Below the pieces are notes generated by a model, which was given only the letters and a program-made list of their open reading frames with translations, was not told the origin of the DNA and did not search any database. Shown here piece by piece: positions 26,187 to 34,072 of a stretch of DNA of 64,000 nt. The number at the start of each line of letters is the position of its first letter. Within the stretch, counting starts at the first letter, position 1. This DNA is from Chryseobacterium sp. SNU WT5 (GTDB taxonomy: Bacteria; Bacteroidota; Bacteroidia; Flavobacteriales; Weeksellaceae). The stretch spans positions 2,909,615 through 2,973,614 of the forward strand of contig NZ_CP041687.1 of NCBI RefSeq assembly GCF_007362475.1, in the 5' to 3' direction. A program made the position numbers and the translations under genes.

Positions 26187-26570
26187 TTAAGATTTCATTC
26201 CGTCTAATTTATTTTCTACATCTCCAACAACTTCTTTAGTTGTTGCAACTGCTTGATCTTTATATTTGTCATAACCATCTTTTACAGAAGTAATCACTCT
26301 GTCTGCAGTATCTTTCACCTGAGAAGATATGTTTCCGTATTGATCTTTTACTTTCCCAGATACTTCTTCGTACTGTTCTTTCGCTTTTTCAGAAACTTTT
26401 CCATACTGATCAACAGCCTGATCTTTTAGATCATTTGCTTTTGATTTAATTTTCTTTCTTGTTTCAGCACCTTCTTCTGGAGCATAAAGCATTCCTAATA
26501 CTACACCTGCTGCAGCACCTGCAAGAAGACCTGCCAAAACACTCGCTGCGTTATTACCTTTTTTAGACAT
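26187..26570 (-). CDS. YtxH domain-containing protein
   Basis: A 127-residue protein with the YtxH signature: a glycine/alanine-rich membrane segment (SVLAGLLAGAAAGVVLGMLY) followed directly by APEEGAETRKKI, then a long amphipathic helical tail rich in Lys/Glu/Gln with an approximately 11-residue period (EKAKEQYEEVSGKVKDQYG), like apolipoprotein or LEA proteins. YtxH proteins are general-stress proteins in Bacillus; the role here is not known. It is the first gene of the cluster on the minus strand. Confidence 0.88.
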   Translation of the reverse strand: MSKKGNNAASVLAGLLAGAAAGVVLGMLYAPEEGAETRKKIKSKANDLKDQAVDQYGKVSEKAKEQYEEVSGKVKDQYGNISSQVKDTADRVITSVKDGYDKYKDQAVATTKEVVGDVENKLDGMKS

Positions 26571-26676
26571 TTTAGTTAATTTTTAATAGTTAATAAATTT
26601 TACGTCCTGGATTTCTCCATTATAGTGAAAGTTGCAATTTATATACCAATCAAAAAATAACACTCTTAAAATTTTG

Positions 26677-27351
26677 TTAAAAAGTCTGTATATGTGATAA
26701 AATCAGTTGAATCGTCTCTAATTTTGATAAATTCGAATTATCAATGACAATTGCATCATCAGCTTTACGTAAAGGTGCAAATTCTCTCTCACTGTCAATT
26801 TTGTCACGTTGAGTTAGATTCTTCATTACCGTATCCTCATCTGCTTCTATTCCTAAACGCTGTAACTCAAGAAAGCGTCTTTTTGTCCGTTCTTCAATAC
26901 TTGCTGTCAGGAAAAATTTAAAATCTGCATCTGGTAGGATCACCGTGCCGATATCACGTCCATCCATGATGATACCACCATTCTTGGCAGCAGCTCGTTG
27001 AGTTTCCATTAAAAAATCCCGGATTTCTTTTTGTCGAGCAATCAGGCTTACGGTCTGAGAAATTTTATTGGTGCGAATCTCTTTTGATATATCTATTCCA
27101 TTTAGAAAAGTGACTAAATCATTATTTATTACTTTAAATTCAAGCTTTATTTCTGATAGCCTTCGAAATAAATGAGGTAAATCAATTTGATTGTCAGCGG
27201 TAGTACAATTATTCAAAGCAAATAGAGTAATTCCGCGGTACAAAGCACCTGTATCTAAATGAACCAGTCCAAGTTCATGTGCAATGATCTTTGAGATGGA
27301 ACTTTTTCCGGTAGAAGAATAGCCGTCGATGGCGATAACAGGTTTTCTCAT
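26677..27351 (-). CDS. cmk: (d)CMP kinase
   Basis: Phosphorylates CMP and dCMP to the diphosphates for nucleic-acid precursor synthesis. The 224-residue protein has the P-loop IDGYSSTGKSSISK at residues 7-20, HLDTGALYRGITL, the substrate-binding MDGRDIGTVI and the lid (RRFLEL...LTQRDKIDSEREFAPL). Length and motifs are standard for Cmk. It is transcribed away from the structured RNA and helicase. A near-consensus -7 box (CAAATTTGC) lies only about four bases from its ATG, which would give a very short leader. Confidence 0.96.
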   Translation of the reverse strand: MRKPVIAIDGYSSTGKSSISKIIAHELGLVHLDTGALYRGITLFALNNCTTADNQIDLPHLFRRLSEIKLEFKVINNDLVTFLNGIDISKEIRTNKISQTVSLIARQKEIRDFLMETQRAAAKNGGIIMDGRDIGTVILPDADFKFFLTASIEERTKRRFLELQRLGIEADEDTVMKNLTQRDKIDSEREFAPLRKADDAIVIDNSNLSKLETIQLILSHIQTF

Positions 27352-27496
27352 AACGCAAATTTGTTGATTATTTTTGAATCTAAAAAATTGTAACGGAATA
27401 AAAGTTTATATATCATTAGGCATCGGCTCATTTTCAGTCAATTGCATTTGATAGCAAATAACTAATGCTTTGAAATAAAATGACCTACTGAACTTC

Positions 27497-27572
27497 TAGT
27501 CCCGATTGAAACGGCATCCTTTTTTGAGGAGGAACGACGATAAAAAGATAGAGTGGAAAGCGGGTCCGGATG
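27497..27572 (+). ncRNA. structured RNA element, probably Flavo-1 motif
   Basis: Outer pairing CCCG (27501-27504) / CGGG (27561-27564) encloses purine-rich internal loops (ATTGAAACGGC on one side, AGAGTGGAAAG on the other) and an inner stem ATCC-TTTTT (27516-27524) / AAAAAGAT (27542-27549). The inner stem is topped by a variable loop of about 17 bases. This arrangement, with CCCGATTG, GGCATCCTTTTT and AAAAGAT...GGAAAGCGGG in order, is what I remember of the Flavo-1 RNA motif, common between genes in Flavobacteriia and of unknown function. The assignment is from memory of the pattern; a covariance-model search would settle it. The reverse strand does not give the same motif. Confidence 0.6.
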
Positions 27573-27726
27573 TTTTAAGAAGCGATAGTCTAAATACTGC
27601 ATAAACGGTTCCCCATTTTTGTGTTTTAAAATATAATCTATTTCAAAGATTATTAGTTTCTCCGCACAAAGTTGAATAAATATTCTTTTAATACCGCGAG
27701 ATTTAGCTATTGAAGAAAACTGTAGT

Positions 27727-27734
27727 TATCTTTG
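27727..27734 (+). promoter_or_regulatory. helicase -7 promoter box
   Basis: TATCTTTG followed by TAAAA matches TAnnTTTG and lies 14 bases before the ATG at 27749. It lies downstream of the in-frame TTG at 27710, which is therefore not a usable start. Confidence 0.6.
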
Positions 27735-27748
27735 TAAAAAAAATAAAG

Positions 27749-29053
27749 ATGTCCAGACTTATTTCCGACTTAGGGATTATTCATCCACTTCAAAAAGCAT
27801 TAACTGACTTAGAAATAAGTGTTGCCACTGATATTCAGGAACAGGTTATTCCCATCATTTTACATCAAAATGAAGATATAGTTGCTCTGGCCAAAACTGG
27901 AACCGGTAAAACGGCAGCTTTCGGGTTACCTCTTTTACAGCTGGTAAATGTCGAAAATAAGAATATTCAGACCTTAATATTGGCTCCTACCAGAGAACTC
28001 AGTACGCAGATTTATCATAATCTGACCACTTTTGCGAAATATATTCCAGACGTTTCCATCGTACTATTAACGGGTGGAAATACGGTAAAATCCCAAGTAG
28101 AAGAACTGAAAGCTGGTGCTCATATTATTGTGGCGACACCAGGCCGATTCTTAGACTTGTTAGAGAAAGGGGAGTTGGATGTAAAATCTCTAAAACATTT
28201 AGTTTTGGATGAAGCCGACGAGATGTTTCAGGCCTTAAAGGACGATCTAATGCCGATATTGAAAGCATTGCCAAAAGATCACCGCACCTTTTTATTTAGT
28301 GCAACAATGCCCGGTGAATTGAAAGATATCGTGCACAACTATATGTCCAAGAACGCAATTTCTATTGATTCTGACATGGCTACAATAGGGCATGAAGGTA
28401 TTATTCATCAATATATTGTGGTAGAACCAATAGAAAAATTAGACGTGCTTTTGCACTTTTTAAATTCTCAGGGAACTGGCAGAGGAATTATCTTCTGTAA
28501 GACTAAAGCTGCGGTAAATAAATTAGCAAAAAATCTTGCAATTCGTAAAATTTCATCAGGAGCTTTACACGGAAGTTTAACACCGGGAATTCGCGATCGA
28601 ATTATGGAGCAGTTCCGTGAAGGATATATAGATATTCTGGTTGCGACAGACTTGGTTGCCAGAGGAATTGACGTAAAAGAGCTAGCCTATATTGTGAATT
28701 ATCATTTACCTGATACCCATGAAGCATACGTGCACCGTAGCGGACGAACAGGTAGAGCAGGAGCAAAAGGCCTTTCTATGACGATTATTCAGGAAGAGGA
28801 AGTAAAAGAAATTGCCGGTTTTGAAAAGGAACTCGGAATCCACTTTGAGCCAGTTTCGAAAGCAAATGCAGAGGATATTGAGTTGAACAATACGTTGGTG
28901 TGGGCCAAAAAAGTTTTTAAAACAAAACCAAACCGCGAGATTCCAGAAGAGGTCAGACAACAGGTAAAAACGATTTTCCACCATTTAACGAAAGAAGAAC
29001 TAATAGATAAAGTAATTGCCAACTATTTGGCAGAACACAATAAGCAACTTTAA
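27749..29053 (+). CDS. DEAD-box ATP-dependent RNA helicase
   Basis: A 434-residue RNA helicase core that unwinds structured RNA, probably in ribosome assembly or mRNA turnover. Motifs in order are the Q-motif region (ATDIQEQVIPIIL), motif I AKTGTGKT, Ia PTRELSTQ, VATPGRFLDLL, motif II LDEADEM, motif III FSATMPG, IV IIFCKTK, V ATDLVARGIDV and VI HRSGRTGRAG. There is only a short C-terminal extension, so no RNA-binding add-on domain. The frame is open from a TTG at 27710, but the promoter box lies after that point, so the ATG at 27749 (MSRLISDLG) is chosen. The upstream region carries the structured RNA candidate, so regulation through it is conceivable but unproven. Confidence 0.94.
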   Translation: MSRLISDLGIIHPLQKALTDLEISVATDIQEQVIPIILHQNEDIVALAKTGTGKTAAFGLPLLQLVNVENKNIQTLILAPTRELSTQIYHNLTTFAKYIPDVSIVLLTGGNTVKSQVEELKAGAHIIVATPGRFLDLLEKGELDVKSLKHLVLDEADEMFQALKDDLMPILKALPKDHRTFLFSATMPGELKDIVHNYMSKNAISIDSDMATIGHEGIIHQYIVVEPIEKLDVLLHFLNSQGTGRGIIFCKTKAAVNKLAKNLAIRKISSGALHGSLTPGIRDRIMEQFREGYIDILVATDLVARGIDVKELAYIVNYHLPDTHEAYVHRSGRTGRAGAKGLSMTIIQEEEVKEIAGFEKELGIHFEPVSKANAEDIELNNTLVWAKKVFKTKPNREIPEEVRQQVKTIFHHLTKEELIDKVIANYLAEHNKQL

Positions 29054-29073
29054 GCTTCAATAAGCAATAAAAG

Positions 29074-29120
29074 AAGCGGCCTCTATTTGAGTTTTTATCA
29101 AATAAAGGCCGCTTTAATTT
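29074..29120 (+). terminator. helicase terminator (bidirectional)
   Basis: Very strong 17-bp stem, AAGCGGCCTCTATTTGA (29074-29090) against its complement (29098-29114) with one mismatch, then TTAATTTTAT. It lies between the helicase and the convergent cupin gene. Confidence 0.9.
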
Positions 29121-29162
29121 TATACCTGTTTTTAGAGTTGGCTTTGAAGCCGAGGATTAGTT

Positions 29163-29501
29163 TTACTCAACTACCTTTTCAACCCGTTCTACATTGTCGA
29201 ATTTTGACAAAGTCAATCGAACGATACTATCTTCCTGTGCTAATAGATCATGTGGAACATTAGCTTCTAGAGAAATCAGATCACCTGCTTTTAGTAGCAT
29301 TTTCTCTCCTTTAACTCCAAAGTCAATGGCACCTTCGTGAATTTCCACTGTAATAGGGAATCCAGCTTTATGCTCTTTCATTGTTTGTCCTTTTCTGAAC
29401 AGGATCCGAATTTCTTTTGATGATTCGGTCTCCATCATTACCGTAACTGCTACTTTATCTTCGTTGTAATTAAGCTCGCTTCTTAAAGATGCTGTTTTCA
29501 T
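29163..29501 (-). CDS. cupin domain-containing protein
   Basis: A 112-residue single-domain cupin. The beta-barrel motifs are recognisable as GQTMKEHKAGFPITVEIHEG (motif 1, with the His and Glu candidates) and LKAGDLISLEANVPHDLLA (motif 2, with the closing His). It has fewer metal-ligand histidines than typical dioxygenase cupins, so a binding role rather than catalysis is possible. The function is not assigned. It stands alone, ending against the shared terminator with the helicase gene. Confidence 0.85.
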   Translation of the reverse strand: MKTASLRSELNYNEDKVAVTVMMETESSKEIRILFRKGQTMKEHKAGFPITVEIHEGAIDFGVKGEKMLLKAGDLISLEANVPHDLLAQEDSIVRLTLSKFDNVERVEKVVE

Positions 29502-29601
29502 AATTCACTTTTTATATTATTCTTCAATTTACCAATTTTTTTGGTATAATCTCCTTAGTTGTTACTTGGATTGGTAGAAGATGAAAAGAATCATATCTGA
29601 T

Positions 29602-29849
29602 CTATTTTAAGTTTCTTCTACTTAACTCTTTCTCAAACGCTTTTTTGTTTGCTCTATTTTTAGCTAACATCGGTAGAAAAAGCAAAGGAAAAAGGTAAGA
29701 ATTCCAAAACCGTTTTTTACCGTACTGTAGGTTGCTATTCCCACTATTACTCCAAAAAGCACTGCATGAACGATTGAAGTAGATTTTATTTTTTTCGCTT
29801 CATCAAAGAGCTCTTGATCTGTTAGTTCTAATACCGGTTTTTGTGTCAT
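29602..29849 (-). pseudogene. small two-helix membrane protein, frameshifted
   Basis: The frame from 29849 gives 61 residues (MTQKPVLELTDQELFDEAKK... one membrane helix) and then an implausible end, LTFFLCFFYRC. Restoring a single base near 29697 continues the frame as GILYLFPLLFLPMLAKNRAN and on to FEKELSRRNLK, with a TAG at 29602. That would give an 82-residue protein with two membrane helices and a charged tail, the normal layout for this small Flavobacteriia family (N-terminal LTDQEL, C-terminal RNLK). The role is unknown. A real mutation or a sequencing indel would explain it equally well. Confidence 0.75.
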
Positions 29850-29925
29850 TTTTTATGATTAGATTATTTCGTACTTAAAACAGTTATAATTACCGCGAAA
29901 TATGGATTTTAATTTTGAAGTCTAT

Positions 29926-30924
29926 TTACCTACGATTCCCCGAAACTTCCACTAAATCTAAGGTAATGCCAAACATATTGACATTTGATGCATTATGATA
30001 TCTTACATGGGCGTAGTCAAATCGAAAACTGGAGATTTTAATTCCAAAACCGGCAGAAAGTCCGGCAAAACTTCGTTGATCTAAGACTGCCAACTCATTT
30101 CCTCTCTTTACATTGTATCCTAAACGAATATTAAATGCTTGCTGTGGAAAAAGTTCTGCGCCCAAAGAAAGATGATCGGCGATCTTTCGTGACCAGTTAA
30201 TTTCCTGACCATTATTATTGAAATCTTGTGAAATATTTAATTTTTGTAAATCATGTGCAGTGATGGTAAAAGCCAAAGGAAAGTCATCTAAAATTCTGGT
30301 ATATCCTAAATCAACCCGAAAAGCAACATTCTCACGAACCCCGTTAAATGATTTAAACTGGTAACCGAAGTTTCGAAAAACCAACGCAATAGTTTCATTC
30401 GTCATTGTATTATGATACGTTACCCCTGCCGTTCCCAACACTGCCATAGAAGTGTAATTATCAATTTTTGAGGTTACGAAGCTGGCGCCACCTGCAATTG
30501 TAAAATCTTCATCAAATTGGTAAGCATAAGAAAGTCCCAATGCTGCATCCATGGCTCCAAATTGGCCATTAATCTCTGCACTTTCATCAGTTCGAGGGAT
30601 ATTTCCGTAATCCATATATCGAGCATTAATTCCCACTAAATGACCTTCTTCCAAATCTTTTACATAACTGATTGTCCCATATTGTGAGCCTGCGAGAAAA
30701 GATGCATAATTTACGGAGATCATTTTATCTTGCTCCACATTCATCAAACCAGGATTTACAGCTGTGAAAGCGACATCAAAATCACGAACAGATACCGCAT
30801 CTCCACCTAAAGCAGCTTGTCTCGCAGAAGAAGGAAGGTTTAGAAAAGGGTACACAGTGGTCCCCTCCTGAGCAGATAAAATGCCAGCAAAAAGTAAAAT
30901 GGAAACAACGGTATATTTTCTCAA
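29926..30924 (-). CDS. porQ: type IX secretion system protein PorQ
   Basis: A 332-residue outer-membrane beta-barrel accessory protein of the type IX secretion system. The signal peptide (RKYTVVSILLFAGILSAQ) is followed by the family opening GTTVYPFLNLPSSARQAALGG and the PorQ/PorV-like stretch FTAVNPGLMNVEQDKMISV. Alternating strands continue to the end. The start codon is TTG at 30924; no later ATG retains the signal peptide. In P. gingivalis PorQ works with PorU, PorV and PorZ at the cell surface. It fits with the sorted M4 protease near the window end. It is divergent from pyrH. Confidence 0.92.
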   Translation of the reverse strand: MRKYTVVSILLFAGILSAQEGTTVYPFLNLPSSARQAALGGDAVSVRDFDVAFTAVNPGLMNVEQDKMISVNYASFLAGSQYGTISYVKDLEEGHLVGINARYMDYGNIPRTDESAEINGQFGAMDAALGLSYAYQFDEDFTIAGGASFVTSKIDNYTSMAVLGTAGVTYHNTMTNETIALVFRNFGYQFKSFNGVRENVAFRVDLGYTRILDDFPLAFTITAHDLQKLNISQDFNNNGQEINWSRKIADHLSLGAELFPQQAFNIRLGYNVKRGNELAVLDQRSFAGLSAGFGIKISSFRFDYAHVRYHNASNVNMFGITLDLVEVSGNRR

Positions 30925-31022
30925 AAATGCGTTTTAAAAGTGTAAAAATAAATTATTTAATATTGTTTGGAAATAATTTTGGTGTAAATATAATTCTATT
31001 AACGAAATTATTTGGGTTTCCT

Positions 31023-31030
31023 TATATTTG
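31023..31030 (+). promoter_or_regulatory. pyrH -7 promoter box
   Basis: TATATTTG followed by CACCG matches TAnnTTTG, 26 bases before the pyrH ATG. The extended TTTGCACC is shared with the typA and atpD promoters. No TTG at the ideal -33 distance. Confidence 0.6.
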
Positions 31031-31056
31031 CACCGTAAAAAGTAATAAACTATAAA

Positions 31057-31764
31057 ATGAAATACGAACGAATTCTTCTTAAACTGAGCGGCGAGGCATT
31101 AATGGGAGACCGACAATACGGCATCGATAATGATCGCTTAAAAGAGTATGCTGCTGAAATCAAAAAAGTTACCGATATCGGTTGCCAAGTTGCTATTGTA
31201 ATTGGTGGCGGCAATATCTTTCGTGGTTTAGCGGGTGCCGCAAAAGGAATGGATCGTGTTCAGGGTGATTATATGGGAATGTTAGCAACTGTGATCAACG
31301 GAATGGCTTTACAGGGAGCTTTGGAAGATGTAGGTATTTTTACCAGATTGCAAAGCGCAATTGAGATGGACAAAGTAGCAGAACCTTTTATTAAAAGGAA
31401 AGCAGTTCGTCATTTAGAAAAGGGTAGAGTCGTTATTTTTGGAGCCGGGACCGGTAATCCATATTTCACTACCGATACCGCTGCAACATTACGTGCAATA
31501 GAAATTGATGCAGAAGTAATTCTAAAAGGAACAAGAGTTGATGGAATCTACGACTGTGATCCAGAAAAAAATGAAAATGCAATCAAATTTCAAACGTTGA
31601 CTTATGATGAAGTTTTCGAAAAAGATTTAAAAGTGATGGATATGACTGCCTTTACGTTGAGTAGAGAAAATAATCTTCCTATTATCGTTTTTGATATGAA
31701 TAAAAAAGGAAATCTTTTAAAAGTAGTAGAAGGAGAAACAGTAGGCACACTCGTTAATTTGTAA
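31057..31764 (+). CDS. pyrH: UMP kinase
   Basis: Phosphorylates UMP to UDP in pyrimidine nucleotide synthesis; the bacterial enzyme is a hexamer of the amino-acid-kinase fold. The 235-residue protein has [10 protein letters not shown] at residues 5-14, [10 protein letters not shown], the UMP-binding [19 protein letters not shown] and VDGIYDCDP. The ATG at 31057 follows an A-rich leader and a consensus -7 box. It is followed by frr after 57 bases in the same direction, the classic pyrH-frr order. Confidence 0.97.
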   Translation: MKYERILLKLSGEALMGDRQYGIDNDRLKEYAAEIKKVTDIGCQVAIVIGGGNIFRGLAGAAKGMDRVQGDYMGMLATVINGMALQGALEDVGIFTRLQSAIEMDKVAEPFIKRKAVRHLEKGRVVIFGAGTGNPYFTTDTAATLRAIEIDAEVILKGTRVDGIYDCDPEKNENAIKFQTLTYDEVFEKDLKVMDMTAFTLSRENNLPIIVFDMNKKGNLLKVVEGETVGTLVNL

Positions 31765-31821
31765 TTTTATAATAATAATTATAACTTTCCCTTTAGTAAT
31801 TAAACAGAAATTTTAGATAGA

Positions 31822-32376
31822 ATGGAAGAATTAGAACTTATTGCAAGCATGTCAGAGCAGGAAATGGATGCCGCTCTCAAACATTTGGAACACGCGTTTC
31901 AGAAAATCAGAGCTGGTAGAGCTTCAACCTCAATGGTTCAAGATGTAATGGTTGAGTATTATGGTGCGCCAACTCCCTTGAGTCAGGTTGCAAACGTAAA
32001 CGTGCCAGATGCAATGACGATCTCTATCCAACCATGGGACAAAAGTGCTATTGGAGCAATTGAAAAGGCAATCATTAATTCAAATCTTGGTTTTGCACCT
32101 TCTAATAATGGTGAAAATATCATCTTAAATGTTCCACCATTGACGGAAGAAAGACGTCGTGAACTTGCAAAACAAGCAAAGTCGGAAGCAGAAGCTTCTA
32201 AAATTGTAGTAAGAAATGCACGTCAGGAGGGAATGAAAGAACTTAGAAAATTAGAAAATGTTTCTGAAGATCTAATTAAAGATCAAGAATCGAAAATCCA
32301 GGAATTAACGGATAAATTTGTGAAGATGTGCGACGATCATTTTAAAGTGAAGGAAGCTGAAATAATGAAAGTATAA
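31822..32376 (+). CDS. frr: ribosome recycling factor
   Basis: With EF-G, splits post-termination ribosomes. The 184-residue length is standard. The three-helix bundle begins MEELELIASMSEQEMDAALKH (the family normally starts about here). Conserved stretches are KIRAGRAS, VEYYGAPTPL, the hinge region NVPPLTEERRRELAK, and KELRKLENVSEDLIKDQESK. It forms a transcription unit with pyrH and ends at a strong terminator. Confidence 0.97.
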   Translation: MEELELIASMSEQEMDAALKHLEHAFQKIRAGRASTSMVQDVMVEYYGAPTPLSQVANVNVPDAMTISIQPWDKSAIGAIEKAIINSNLGFAPSNNGENIILNVPPLTEERRRELAKQAKSEAEASKIVVRNARQEGMKELRKLENVSEDLIKDQESKIQELTDKFVKMCDDHFKVKEAEIMKV

Positions 32377-32394
32377 GTATTTTCGCTATAAATA

Positions 32395-32429
32395 AAAAAG
32401 CCATTTCAATTATTTTGTAATGGCTTTTT
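32395..32429 (+). terminator. frr terminator (bidirectional)
   Basis: Perfect 11-bp stem AAAAAGCCATT (32395-32405) / AATGGCTTTTT (32419-32429), between the convergent frr and NAD(P)-binding genes. Confidence 0.88.
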
Positions 32430-32435
32430 AGTTTT

Positions 32436-33089
32436 TTAAACTTTCTTTTCTGCAAAACTGAAAATCGTTGCCAGTTTAATTTTTGAGTAACCGTTTGATT
32501 TAATTTTTGAAGCATTAATCATCGCTTGAGCTAAAATCGCTGTTGGTAAAGGTTTCTGGTGTTTGAATAATCCCAGTGAATTAGCAAATTTGATTATTTT
32601 TGAGCCGATTACTTCACCCATACGATCTGAATTTTCTCGGTCCAGCATTCCAGGTTGGAAAATCGTTAATTTATTGAAATTCAATTCTTTAATTTTTTGT
32701 TCTAAATCGCCTTTCATCCTGGAATAGAAAATCGCTGATTTAGAATCTGCACCATATGCGGAAACCAAAATAAAATCTTCGACTTGATTTTTTTTGGCTG
32801 CTTTGGCAAAGTGAAATTGGTAGTCCACATCTACTTTATATTGTGCTTTTTTACTTCCTGCTGCTTTCAATGTAGCTCCAAGACACGAAAAAGCAACATC
32901 TCCTTTTACTAAATTGCTCCAAATTTCAGGATGATCAAAATCAACAATATGAACTTTAATTTTCTGATTAAAATCTTTCAATTCTTTTCTTACAAATAAA
33001 TGTACTTCTTCAAAATCATTGTCATTTTCAAGCTGTTTCACTAACTCTTTCCCTGTAGCGCCTGTGGCACCTATAATTAATGCGATCAT
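32436..33089 (-). CDS. NAD(P)H-binding atypical SDR protein
   Basis: A 217-residue Rossmann-fold protein of the NAD(P)H-binding/HTATIP2-like group. The cofactor loop is IIGATGATGKELVKQL at the N-terminus. VAFSCLGATLKAAGSKK, the YxxxK-like YSRMKGDLEQ and the FQPGMLDRENS stretch are typical for the group. The frame is open to 33176, but the ATG at 33089 places the strand and GATGATG loop at the very start, as in relatives; the extra 29 residues have no sensible content. The substrate is unknown. It is divergent from the YjbR gene. Confidence 0.85.
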   Translation of the reverse strand: MIALIIGATGATGKELVKQLENDNDFEEVHLFVRKELKDFNQKIKVHIVDFDHPEIWSNLVKGDVAFSCLGATLKAAGSKKAQYKVDVDYQFHFAKAAKKNQVEDFILVSAYGADSKSAIFYSRMKGDLEQKIKELNFNKLTIFQPGMLDRENSDRMGEVIGSKIIKFANSLGLFKHQKPLPTAILAQAMINASKIKSNGYSKIKLATIFSFAEKKV

Positions 33090-33198
33090 AATTTTACATA
33101 AGTAATGAACAAGATATAATACTCGTTCTCCCACAAATTTAGTAATTTTAAAGAGTAAAAGCGATTGCCACGACAAATCAACATTAAACTATAGCAAT

Positions 33199-33543
33199 AT
33201 GGATATAACACAAATCTTAGAATACACTCAAAGGAAAAAAGGTGTGGAAGAGACTTTTCCTTTTAATCAAGACACTTTGGTACTAAAAGTGGGAGGCAAA
33301 ATGTTTATGTTGATTCCATTAGAAAAACATCCTTTAAATTTCTCTGTAAAAACAAAACCAGAATGGAGCGCAGACTTACGGGAGCATCATCCGCAAATAA
33401 CGGGTGCTTATCACATGAACAAAACACATTGGAATTCTGTCATAGTAGCAGGTTTAAAAGAAGATTTGATCAAGAGATTAATTGATCAATCTTATCAACT
33501 TGTTTTCGATAAACTACCAAAAAGCGTAAAAGAAAATATTTAA
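33199..33543 (+). CDS. MmcQ/YjbR family protein
   Basis: A 114-residue protein of the MmcQ/YjbR family (CyaY-like double-wing fold, annotated as DNA-binding from structural similarity). Conserved features are KKGVEETFPF near the N-terminus, VGGKMFMLI, LNFSVKTKPE, ITGAYHMNKTHWNSV and the LIDQSYQLVFDKLPK end. Function is uncertain. The ATG at 33199 fits the family start. Its stop lies four bases from the convergent gene at 33548, so there is no room for a terminator between them. Confidence 0.9.
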   Translation: MDITQILEYTQRKKGVEETFPFNQDTLVLKVGGKMFMLIPLEKHPLNFSVKTKPEWSADLREHHPQITGAYHMNKTHWNSVIVAGLKEDLIKRLIDQSYQLVFDKLPKSVKENI

Positions 33544-33547
33544 TATC

Positions 33548-34018
33548 CTAAACAAGGTAAGACTGAATTCTTAAAAAAAACTTCATTTTGTCATAGAAAG
33601 ACTTTCCACCGAGCATGAGGTGAAATCCAATAAAGGGACCGCGAAAACTGTTGTCTTGATAGGCGAAATTATAACCTAAATTAAGAGCGATGCCATTAAA
33701 GATATTTGCACCTAGACTCGGACTAACATTTTTTGTGCTTACCGCCAAATTTGCCTCCCAAATCTCTTTTCCAAGTGAATACATATAATGAGCAACCGGA
33801 ATTAACTGTACTCTACCCTTAACGAAAGTTAGATATGTTCCAACACCAATATTTTTGCCGGTATTGTAAATAGAGGGTTCATTAATTCTATAATCCAACC
33901 CAACGTAGGCTGCATTTTTACCAATGTAATCGTAACCTACATTTGCAGCAATACCTTGTGAGAAAAGCATTTTCACACAAAATAAACTTATAAGTGCAAT
34001 ACCGGATTTTTTTAACAT
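33548..34018 (-). CDS. hypothetical secreted or outer-membrane protein
   Basis: I do not recognise a family. The 156-residue protein has a signal peptide (MLKKSGIALISLFCVKMLFSQ). After it come alternating aromatic/glycine-rich strands (ANVGYDYIGKNAAYVGLDY, IALNLGYNFAYQDNS, GPFIGFHLMLGG) suggesting a small beta-barrel of perhaps eight strands. The C-terminus FFLRIQSYLV does not end in the usual aromatic. It lies 54 bases downstream of ribF on the same strand and may be co-transcribed. Confidence 0.75.
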   Translation of the reverse strand: MLKKSGIALISLFCVKMLFSQGIAANVGYDYIGKNAAYVGLDYRINEPSIYNTGKNIGVGTYLTFVKGRVQLIPVAHYMYSLGKEIWEANLAVSTKNVSPSLGANIFNGIALNLGYNFAYQDNSFRGPFIGFHLMLGGKSFYDKMKFFLRIQSYLV

Positions 34019-34072
34019 GTCTTATATTAATTGGAAAATGATAATTGTAAGGTGTTATTAAAAAACTCTTTT

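Larger units (their letters stand above)
27352..27748. other. divergent intergenic region holding a structured RNA candidate
   Basis: About 400 bases separate the divergent cmk and DEAD-box helicase genes. It contains the Flavo-1-like element (27497-27572, listed separately), the helicase -7 box (27727-27734) and otherwise AT-rich sequence. No convincing protein frame. Confidence 0.7.

Noticed and set aside
27640..27680. Third copy of the CTCTGCGAAC repeat (TTTCTCCGCACAAAGTT)
   Set aside because: Only about two thirds of positions match over a short stretch; in AT-rich DNA this is not enough.
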